From assembly GCA_002426555.1 (NCBI GenBank), contig DIQU01000095.1:3354-11526 (forward strand): a DNA stretch of 8,173 nt, read 5' to 3'. The translations under genes were made by a program, and so were the position numbers. This document shows positions 1 to 6,834 of this stretch, in pieces (within the stretch, counting starts at the first letter, position 1; each line of letters starts with the position of its first letter). Source of the stretch: Firmicutes bacterium UBA5454. Lineage in GTDB: Bacteria; Bacillota; Clostridia; Caldicoprobacterales; DTU083. Under the pieces are notes generated by a model that had not been told where the DNA came from, searched no databases, and saw nothing but the letters and a program-made list of their open reading frames with translations.

Positions 1-3000
1 GAATATATATGAGCATTTTCAAGCTTCTCATCGCTTTTCAGATCAGCGAAAGCATGGGACTCAAATTCCAGGTATTCATCCTGCATCATATTCTGACGGA
101 TTTTGACCATGTAGATCAGCTTGAAGCGATCCAGTACAGAACCCTGTTTAATGTCTGACAGGCATATCAGCTGGGTATTGTATTTTTCTGCAATGTCAAA
201 CATTGGCTTTAGAAGATGTCCAGAGGTAATAGGTCCGAAAGGATTATCCATAATAAGTACCTTGGAGTCTTCCTTCTTAAGCAGCGTATCCCTGTTTCGC
301 CCTCTGCTGTATGAGATCAACGCTACCAGCAGTGAGAAATAAGCGACGAATTTCTCCCCACCGGAATTTCTAACGATAATGTCTTCCCAAGCCATCATCT
401 TACGATTTTTCTCATTCAAATCGACTTTATAGGCTTTGACAACATAGCTTTCAAGGCTGCTGATTACGTTCAGCAGTTCCTTAGTTGAAATAAACTTCTC
501 CAACTCCCGCTTGTTTCGGCTGCTGTCTTCCTTATCCTTAATAAGCCTGGTCAGAGTATCCAGGCAGTCCTTAATATAAATGGACATTTTCTCTTTAGCA
601 GCCAGTTCATCCTCTACCTTATCATGCTGAATTTCCAGTATCCTCTTGCGCGCTCCATCTATCATTACACTGGAATTCTCAGAGATTTTGGGAATCTCCC
701 GGTAAATTCTCATAGCTTCCATGAAAGCATGCTCTACTAAATCCTTTTGATCATGCTCCAACTGCAGAACCTTTTCCTCCATAATTTTGAGAACCTCTCC
801 AAGCTTAACGATACAGGCATCCAAGCGTTCACTTAGATAATAATATTTGTCATAACTGCGGCTTAAGCCGTCAACCTGTGCCTGAATACTTTTGAAGGCT
901 TCAAAGACAACACCTGCCTGTTCTTGTTGATACCTTATCTTCAAATCTGAAAATGCTTTGTCAAAATGGTTGATGTTCCGGTTTGTCTCATACTCCGTAT
1001 CCTTGTATTGCTGCATCGAAGTCTCCACATCTGCCTCAACCTCAGTAAAGGAACGAGCAGCAGTTGAATCCAATACTATACTTGTAATCTCGGGAATCCT
1101 GGTATTAATCATTGTAACAAGTTCCTTTATCCTTATGAAAAGCTTTTGAATCTCCACTTCCCTGGCCTTGTTTACATTGATATGTTTCCTGAGCTGTTGA
1201 ATCCTCGAATCAAAATCACCGCGAATTTCTGAAGCAGGCACTAAAGGCTCACCATCAAGGGCTTTTTCAACTTCATCTCTTAGAGTTTCTACCTTTATCT
1301 TATGCCTGTCTTTTTCAATGTGCTGAGATCTCAGGCTGCCAATTTCTTTCTCCAACCCTTTGATTTCCGCTTCCAGTCTCTCCTCCACGCTTTCACTATA
1401 AGTAACGCTCTCATATTCTTCTAAAGCCAGTCCTAACTTCTGCAACTGGCGATTTTCAGTTCTGATATCTTTACTCAGATTATCAATTTGGTCCCTGAAA
1501 TTTCTTACTTCACTGCTTTGTTTTCCCTTATATGCTTCCAATTTTCCTTCCAGGTCATTAAGGCTTTCTTCCAATGCAACAACATCATAGGCATCCTTTA
1601 CTCTGTCATATTTAACTTCCACATCCTGCTTATATCGCTTCTCCTGCGATAAGTTTTCTCTGACAGCAGAAAGCTTCTTTTCCTCATTTACGATCTCTTC
1701 CTTTATTTCACTTACTCTTATCTTAGTTCTGGAAATTTCTCCATTGATATTGGACGCCTTAACTAGGTTTTCCATATATTGAACATTGTCATTCAAGTAT
1801 TTGTTAAACAACTCTTTATTTTGAAGTGCTTTCGCTCTATCTTGTTCCAACCCACCATATGTATTAGTTAAATTCTTGACATTCTTTCTATATTCCTCTA
1901 TCAGCTGCTTCAACTGATTTACTTCATTTTCTATTTGAAGCAACAGCTTATCCAACTCAGCTCTTGACTGATACAGTGAATCTGCCTTTTCTTTTGACCA
2001 GGTAAATTGATTTACGGTTTGAAATTCTCTATTGGAGTCCTCCAATGCCGACGTTGCCAACTCAAGCTCAGCCAGCAAAGCCTCCTTATGTTCTTCAAGT
2101 TTATGAATATAGGCACTTCGATCAGCTGCATTCATTTCCATCATCCTGGCAGATGCAAAAAAGCGAATTTCTGATTTGTCTGATTCAAGACTCCCATTTT
2201 CAATTGTCATAGTCTCTCGATCCTGATACCTGAGAACAGGTACCATTTGACTAAGCTCCTCATCTGTCAGCAAGTCTGCTATTTGGCCGTACTCTTTCTC
2301 TGTCAGTATAAGGGCATAAGGAAGCAAAGGATTCTGCTCCAATAAAGCTTCCCTCTTAACATCATCAAGGTCTTTAAGATACTGCTCACCGGTATAGCAT
2401 GACAGATTATGCTCCTTCAGCATAGTTACCAATCTTGGCGGCATATAGCTGATGCCCTCTTCTATGCCGTTAAGCAGCTTGTCTGCATCATTAATGCTCA
2501 TTCTCAAATTAAGCGACTTGCTTTCCCAGCTGTTTATCTTCTCCTTAATCATTTTTAAAATGGATTCTCTTTCAAACAATTTGGATTCTGGAATATTATA
2601 AGTCTTTAGTATGGCAAGGATGCTCCCCCGCTCTTCTTCATAGCCTTTTATTTTTTGAACAATTCCCTGGCGTTTCCCATTCGCATCCGTTTTATTCTCG
2701 CCAAGCTCTTCTCGTTCTTTTTCCGCCTTCATGATCTCATTTTCCGTATTTTTAATTTCTTTTTCGGTGTTTTCGATATGCTCTCGAATATTTGACAGAT
2801 CACTTTCCAGCTTTTGCGACACTTCTTCAATATCTTTTGGATCCAGTTCCCTTATCAACGGATTTCGGTAAAGCTCCATACCCAGCTCTTCGAAAACTAC
2901 AGGTTCATTTTCTTTGAACTTACTAATCTCAATATTAAGTCCGCCCAAGTCTCGTTCCAAGCTCCATAATCTAATATGATTCTGTTCTGTCTCCTTATTT

Positions 3001-4382
3001 AACTCTGCTATGCGCGAATTACATAAACTTTGGGATTCCTCATAGCTGTATATGTTTGTGTTACAAGCCTCTAAAACCTTTTCATATGCCAGCTTCAAAG
3101 AGTATTTCACTTGATTCATGTCCTTCGCCAGCTCTTCTTCATGCTTCATTGCATTTGCCAGTTGCTCATTTAATTTGGCAAGTCTTCGCTCTTTCTCACG
3201 AATGCTCTGCAACCTTTCTGCAGCTTTTTGTATGGAATGATCATGTTTGGCTCCTAGAAATTCATTTTCCTTGAGCAGCTGTTTATCCTTCAAAGAAGCT
3301 AAAGCATCCTCGATTTTCTCAAGTTCTTCTTGATATCTGTAAATCTCTAAAGATTTCTTTTCCAGTTCTATATGTCGAATATCATTGTCTAAGCGAGAAT
3401 TTTCCAACTCAAGATTCTGCAATTCTTCACTTAACTTTTTCTCTTCAGAGCCTAACACGTGAAGGCTCGCTCGAAGGCTCTTCTTTACTTTTGTTTCTTC
3501 ATCCAGCGATGATAAAATGGCTTTAGTTTCACCGTAGAGATCTTCGGAATCAGCAATAAAACCAGAGATTTTCTCATACTCTTTTAAATGATGCTCATTT
3601 TCTACCAATGATTCAGCTGTCTGAGACATCATAGTCTGAAGCTTTTCATGATCGGAATGCTCGTTGCTGGATTTATTCAAAACATCCTCAATATATTTAA
3701 TTATCCACTGCTCCACGACCATTTTGGAGGTCTTGCACCTGGTAAAAACCTCGGACACTCCATGTTCAGCTTCATTGATTTTCACTATCAGGTCCTTCCA
3801 CTCATCAATATAAACGCCGTAGCTGCTTAATTTCCTTTCATATTTACGCTGATCTTCCCGCTCCGATGAAAAAGTACCTATTTTATAGGGCGCCTTATCC
3901 TCTTCTTTTTTCATGAACTTCCTAAAATCATTATAGGAGCTGATTTTCAAATGATTACCCAGTGGCTCGGTAACGGGAATATTCTTAATATCCAATGCAT
4001 TTCCCGCTGCATACTCATGAATAAAAGTATAATAACGAATGTTGGTTGTCTGCTCTTCTTCGATGGTGGAATGGGTGGCACTTGGCATTATGCTTATGCC
4101 GCTTAAAAGATAACCGGCGTCATCGTCCAGCTTCCATTCGATCATGATATATGATGGTGTATTCTTACCGATAAAAAAGTCGCTTATTTTTCTCCTCAGA
4201 AGAGAAACCTTTGGTAAAATGGGCTGAAACATGGCTTGCACAAGAACTGACTTACCTCCGCCGTTGGCCAGACTGAACAGAACATTTTCCCCTCCATAGA
4301 AGTCAAATGTTTCGTCTTGAATATGTCGTTTATTGTTGTTAAACGAAAAATTAACTATGCGCAATCTGTTAATCTTAGGCAT
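1..4382 (-). CDS. jetC: JetC, Wadjet SMC-like (MukB-like) ATPase, C-terminus cut by window edge
   Basis: This is the motor ATPase of the Wadjet complex, expected to dimerise, bind JetA and JetB, and extrude DNA loops using ATP. I checked the frame codon by codon: it starts at ATG 4382-4380, has 1,460 complete codons and no stop, and runs off the left edge. The N-terminal head carries Walker A at residues 38-45 (LANGGGKS, 4248-4271). Long charged coiled-coil arms span roughly 250-640 and 750-1290. They flank a hinge-like globular block at about 645-740 containing a NPLLPYALIL stretch. The C-terminal head has the ABC signature NSGGEK (1339-1344, 351-368) and Walker B KVLIMDNPFG (1374-1383, 234-263). 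The residue after the Walker B Asp is Asn1380, not the usual Glu. A ribosome binding site AGGGAGA (4397-4391) lies 8 bases before the ATG, inside the end of jetB. The length exceeds type I JetC (about 1,100 residues) and fits the long type II/III forms. Probably only a few residues are missing. A generic Rad50- or MukB-like SMC is the alternative, but the neighbours make JetC much more likely. Confidence 0.92.
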   Translation of the reverse strand, partial: MPKINRLRIVNFSFNNNKRHIQDETFDFYGGENVLFSLANGGGKSVLVQAMFQPILPKVSLLRRKISDFFIGKNTPSYIMIEWKLDDDAGYLLSGISIMPSATHSTIEEEQTTNIRYYTFIHEYAAGNALDIKNIPVTEPLGNHLKISSYNDFRKFMKKEEDKAPYKIGTFSSEREDQRKYERKLSSYGVYIDEWKDLIVKINEAEHGVSEVFTRCKTSKMVVEQWIIKYIEDVLNKSSNEHSDHEKLQTMMSQTAESLVENEHHLKEYEKISGFIADSEDLYGETKAILSSLDEETKVKKSLRASLHVLGSEEKKLSEELQNLELENSRLDNDIRHIELEKKSLEIYRYQEELEKIEDALASLKDKQLLKENEFLGAKHDHSIQKAAERLQSIREKERRLAKLNEQLANAMKHEEELAKDMNQVKYSLKLAYEKVLEACNTNIYSYEESQSLCNSRIAELNKETEQNHIRLWSLERDLGGLNIEISKFKENEPVVFEELGMELYRNPLIRELDPKDIEEVSQKLESDLSNIREHIENTEKEIKNTENEIMKAEKEREELGENKTDANGKRQGIVQKIKGYEEERGSILAILKTYNIPESKLFERESILKMIKEKINSWESKSLNLRMSINDADKLLNGIEEGISYMPPRLVTMLKEHNLSCYTGEQYLKDLDDVKREALLEQNPLLPYALILTEKEYGQIADLLTDEELSQMVPVLRYQDRETMTIENGSLESDKSEIRFFASARMMEMNAADRSAYIHKLEEHKEALLAELELATSALEDSNREFQTVNQFTWSKEKADSLYQSRAELDKLLLQIENEVNQLKQLIEEYRKNVKNLTNTYGGLEQDRAKALQNKELFNKYLNDNVQYMENLVKASNINGEISRTKIRVSEIKEEIVNEEKKLSAVRENLSQEKRYKQDVEVKYDRVKDAYDVVALEESLNDLEGKLEAYKGKQSSEVRNFRDQIDNLSKDIRTENRQLQKLGLALEEYESVTYSESVEERLEAEIKGLEKEIGSLRSQHIEKDRHKIKVETLRDEVEKALDGEPLVPASEIRGDFDSRIQQLRKHINVNKAREVEIQKLFIRIKELVTMINTRIPEITSIVLDSTAARSFTEVEADVETSMQQYKDTEYETNRNINHFDKAFSDLKIRYQQEQAGVVFEAFKSIQAQVDGLSRSYDKYYYLSERLDACIVKLGEVLKIMEEKVLQLEHDQKDLVEHAFMEAMRIYREIPKISENSSVMIDGARKRILEIQHDKVEDELAAKEKMSIYIKDCLDTLTRLIKDKEDSSRNKRELEKFISTKELLNVISSLESYVVKAYKVDLNEKNRKMMAWEDIIVRNSGGEKFVAYFSLLVALISYSRGRNRDTLLKKEDSKVLIMDNPFGPITSGHLLKPMFDIAEKYNTQLICLSDIKQGSVLDRFKLIYMVKIRQNMMQDEYLEFESHAFADLKSDEKLENAHIY

Positions 4383-4383
4383 C

Positions 4384-5079
4384 TTACAGTTCTCCCTTTT
4401 CAAAAGCCTTATTTATCAAAGCAACTCGATCTGCATGCAGATAGTGTTGTCTCATCAGTACATCCAGCCTGGGGCAGGTGCGAATTTGGTCTTCCACTAT
4501 ATAGGCCAATTTCTGATCCTCAAGTATCCTGCAAACAATTCGAATCAGATTGTATTTGGTAGCTCGTTTGCTTTCATGGTCAACCAGCATACTTTTCCAA
4601 ACTTCAATGGAAGATGACAGATTAAGGCGATAGTTCTCTTCCCGCCCTTCCATTTCCTCTTCACTCAAGTTTGAAAGCCGCTCAAAGCGTTCATCCAGGT
4701 GATCAATCAGAGTACTAATCTGAAGGAAATCCATCTTTTTGGGATCTCTGTTTTTTCCGCTGTAAAATTCATAGAATATGAACATCATGATATAAAATCC
4801 AAGATAGACTTCACGACGAGTGGCGTTAGACAAGAAATAACTTCGGAAATCGGAGTATTCCATGCCCAAAATACTGCTGTCTATTTCCGGTACCAGATAA
4901 ACCGTGTCATCAAAGTAAAGGAACTTGCAGTTAAACTGCTGTTCAAAAATAGACAGCGCTTCATGGACTTCCGTATCCAAATACCGGCTGAAAAGCTCAG
5001 GATTTTCCTTCCTGTTGAACTCTCCCTGGCTTACTAAAACCTTGAAAATCTCCACTGCTGAATGGAAAGTCTCCATCAT
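4384..5079 (-). CDS. jetB: JetB, Wadjet MukE-like KITE subunit
   Basis: A 231-residue acidic cytosolic protein with no signal peptide or clear membrane segment. By position between JetA and JetC, and by size, it is the KITE (MukE-like) subunit. That subunit normally dimerises through winged-helix domains, binds the kleisin JetA and contacts DNA. The N-terminal part (about 10-70) contains alternating helices and strands consistent with a winged helix. A hydrophobic aromatic helix lies at about 92-107 (LGFYIMMFIFYEFY). A helical C-terminal half follows, with a second possible winged helix at about 165-215. I do not see residue motifs that identify the family by themselves, so the assignment rests on context and size; from memory it resembles the DUF6063 group found next to JetA. 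It overlaps the jetA stop by four bases (ATGA) and its own stop lies one base before the jetC ATG, suggesting translational coupling. Two tandem ATGs (5079 and 5076) are possible starts. Confidence 0.85.
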   Translation of the reverse strand: MMETFHSAVEIFKVLVSQGEFNRKENPELFSRYLDTEVHEALSIFEQQFNCKFLYFDDTVYLVPEIDSSILGMEYSDFRSYFLSNATRREVYLGFYIMMFIFYEFYSGKNRDPKKMDFLQISTLIDHLDERFERLSNLSEEEMEGREENYRLNLSSSIEVWKSMLVDHESKRATKYNLIRIVCRILEDQKLAYIVEDQIRTCPRLDVLMRQHYLHADRVALINKAFEKGEL

Positions 5080-6734
5080 AACACCACCTTGAATAATAAA
5101 TCCGACATCTGTATGTTCTCAACAATATTCATTCCATTTTCCTCATAGGATATGGTCTCCTTAAGCTCATTTTCAAGCTTCTCTGTGGTAAACTCCACTA
5201 TGAGGGGTATATCCGGCATATCATCCTGAAGAACTGCAAGACAATACTCAATATTGAACTCTTCTGTTGGAGTCATCATAACCTTTGTGTTATTATCAAA
5301 AAACTCCTTTATTTTAAGGCTGCCCATATCATACAACATAATGCCCGTTAGAAATACCCTTCTGTCTGTTTTTATGTCTTCATATAGAACAGGGTTTTCA
5401 AGCTTTAACTTTTCAAGTATCTTGCTTAGGCTTGTCTCGCTTTCCCGCATAGTCTCCTGAAGAAAAAGACGAATAATTTTGATCTGACGCTCGCTTATCA
5501 CTCTGATTCGTTCTTCTTCCTCCCAATCATCGTTTTCCTCCAAGGGTACAATCAAGCTGTCTTCCGTTTCCACATCTTTTATAATGATTTGAGGCTCATA
5601 TATACCTGGGATACTCATATACCTGTTGGTGGATGCCAGGCATAATGGTCGGATGATGGTCATGTAGTCCTCAGATAAATTTGATAAACACTCCAGTGGA
5701 AATAGAATTTGCTCTTCAAAATCGTAGCGCTTTTCGAAGCTGAATTCAAAGGACTTTCGGATTGTGTCCATATACAGGTCTGTTAAGCTATGCCTGTTGA
5801 TGATAAGATCCCGTTGTTCTGTAATGACAACTCCAATATTATGGTGAATTTCCTGTACTTCACGCCTTGCCTTAGCCAGTTTTTCGCTGAAATCTTTGTT
5901 TTCCTTGACATCCGCTGTAATCTTCTCTTCAGCCTGATAAACCATCTTTTGAATTTCTTCCATGTCCTCATATTCTTCTGCCAGCATGGAATAGGTGCTT
6001 TTAACCAATACTTCGTATTTGTCAATATCGACACTGTGGATATTCTGGCGTATGGATAGTATGAAGTTATCAATTTCCTTCTTCTTTTGGCGAACCAATG
6101 TTATAAGCTCTATACTTTGGCGAACTGCACTGGAATAATTTTTACGTTTGATGTATTCCTTCAGCTTTAACTGCTCTATGGTCAGCTGAATCTCCTCGTC
6201 CACCTCACGCATGCGGAACAAGAAGTCATAGCCCTGATTTGTAAGCATGTATACGATTTTTCTGCTGTCCTTGTTTGTTATAACCTTATCTGTAATAAGG
6301 CGAATTTCCACATCAGCTGTGTTGTTTTTCGTATAATTCTTTACAGGGTATGTATATCTGACACCATTATTCTGCAGGATGTCTTTTACAATATAATCAG
6401 CTAAATCATGGATTTGTTGATGGGTCAAACCATCTGTTATTACGCTGTCTAGGTTCAGACTGTTAGTGTTTAAACTGTCTGTGCTCAATCTTTCTTTGTA
6501 ATAAGAACGCAGTAAATCACTCAGGAAGTCTTCTATATGAGATATTTCACACTCATTGTTATCTTCCAGAGTTTTTTCCATAATAAATAGAAGCACAGAG
6601 ATGATAATGCCAGTCAGTTCATTTTCGGCAAACAGCCCCTCCAGCTCTGTTTTCTTCCCTTTTCTGTTTATAATGGAATGGGCAGCTCCTATCCATTCCA
6701 TTCTTTTCTCAAACTTGTCAAGAAATTCAAACAT
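5076..6734 (-). CDS. jetA: JetA, Wadjet kleisin (MukF-like) subunit
   Basis: A 552-residue, strongly acidic, mostly helical protein, expected to be the kleisin that bridges the two JetC heads and recruits JetB. I use ATG 6734 as start because AGGTG (6745-6741) lies six bases upstream; the GTG at 6743 would start inside that site. From the ATG, residues 1-80 form a helical N-terminal region opening with FEFLDKFEKRMEW. A Ser/Asn/Asp/Leu-rich repeat follows at 83-102. A predicted winged-helix-like region covers about 103-175 and ends at MLTNQGYDFLFRMREVDEE. A long charged coiled coil occupies about 175-310. A very acidic loop (EENDDWEEEE, about 399-408) precedes a C-terminal winged-helix-like block at about 410-505. 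The pattern matches the JetA/DUF5716 group of type II-like Wadjet from memory; I cannot run a profile search. jetA is separated from jetD by 100 bases with a possible promoter and overlaps jetB by ATGA. No frameshift or truncation is visible. Confidence 0.88.
   Translation of the reverse strand: MFEFLDKFEKRMEWIGAAHSIINRKGKKTELEGLFAENELTGIIISVLLFIMEKTLEDNNECEISHIEDFLSDLLRSYYKERLSTDSLNTNSLNLDSVITDGLTHQQIHDLADYIVKDILQNNGVRYTYPVKNYTKNNTADVEIRLITDKVITNKDSRKIVYMLTNQGYDFLFRMREVDEEIQLTIEQLKLKEYIKRKNYSSAVRQSIELITLVRQKKKEIDNFILSIRQNIHSVDIDKYEVLVKSTYSMLAEEYEDMEEIQKMVYQAEEKITADVKENKDFSEKLAKARREVQEIHHNIGVVITEQRDLIINRHSLTDLYMDTIRKSFEFSFEKRYDFEEQILFPLECLSNLSEDYMTIIRPLCLASTNRYMSIPGIYEPQIIIKDVETEDSLIVPLEENDDWEEEERIRVISERQIKIIRLFLQETMRESETSLSKILEKLKLENPVLYEDIKTDRRVFLTGIMLYDMGSLKIKEFFDNNTKVMMTPTEEFNIEYCLAVLQDDMPDIPLIVEFTTEKLENELKETISYEENGMNIVENIQMSDLLFKVVL
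5084..5090 (-). promoter_or_regulatory. Ribosome binding site for jetB inside the jetA 3' end
   Basis: AAGGTGG on the minus strand lies four bases before the first jetB ATG (5079) and seven before the second, in-frame ATG (5076). The spacing favours the second ATG, but the first overlaps the jetA stop as ATGA and permits reinitiation. The choice changes the protein by one Met only. Confidence 0.7.
6429..6488 (-). repeat. Degenerate 15-bp tandem repeat within jetA (about 4 copies)
   Basis: Four consecutive 15-base units encode five-residue units of pattern [L/V]-x-x-[D/N]-[S/G] at JetA residues 83-102 (from ATG 6734). The DNA agrees as well as the protein: the plus-strand blocks 6444-6458, 6459-6473 and 6474-6488 share a CTGT core at offset 2-5 and related ends. 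The fourth block (6429-6443) is more diverged. Because the unit is a multiple of three, gain or loss of a copy would keep the frame. It lies between the N-terminal helical region and the next globular block, so it probably encodes a flexible linker. Confidence 0.65.
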
Positions 6735-6740
6735 GATTAA

Positions 6741-6745
6741 CACCT
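6741..6745 (-). promoter_or_regulatory. Ribosome binding site deciding the jetA start
   Basis: AGGTG on the minus strand sits six bases before ATG 6734. The upstream in-frame GTG (6743-6741) is part of this site and therefore cannot use it, so the ATG is preferred and JetA is 552 rather than 555 residues. Confidence 0.75.
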
Positions 6746-6772
6746 AAATCAGCCTATTTGTTCTTACGACTT

Positions 6773-6802
6773 AATATATCATTTTTTTCTCACTTTAGTA
6801 AA
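6773..6802 (-). promoter_or_regulatory. Putative sigma-A-type promoter for jetABC
   Basis: On the minus strand a -35-like TTTACT (6802-6797) is followed after 18 bases by a -10-like TATATT (6778-6773, five of six consensus matches). The spacer contains a run of seven A residues. Transcription would start near 6766, leaving a leader of about 30 bases before ATG 6734, with the ribosome binding site in it. This would let the motor genes jetABC be transcribed apart from jetD. It is seen by eye only; AT-rich DNA gives such matches by chance, and I see no convincing terminator after jetD. Confidence 0.45.
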
Positions 6803-6834
6803 GAATCACGAAGATAATCAATTAATCATCCGGA

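Noticed and set aside
4317..4617. Two overlapping plus-strand open frames across the jetB/jetC junction
   Set aside because: They run antisense to two strongly supported genes, overlap one another in different frames, and encode no recognisable protein.
4699..5037. Plus-strand open frame of 112 codons antisense to jetB
   Set aside because: It lies wholly within jetB, has no recognisable domain or convincing ribosome binding site, and is explained as a shadow of the minus-strand coding frame.
5783..6073. Minus-strand open frame of 96 codons in another frame inside jetA
   Set aside because: It is contained in the coiled-coil region of jetA, which has an uninterrupted frame; no frameshift is needed and no separate start signal is visible.
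6735..6743. GTG 6743 as the jetA start
   Set aside because: The GTG is part of the AGGTG ribosome binding site, which is ideally spaced for ATG 6734.
6803..6834. Rho-independent terminator after jetD
   Set aside because: The AT-rich sequence after the stop does not form a stable GC-rich hairpin followed by a T run on the minus strand.
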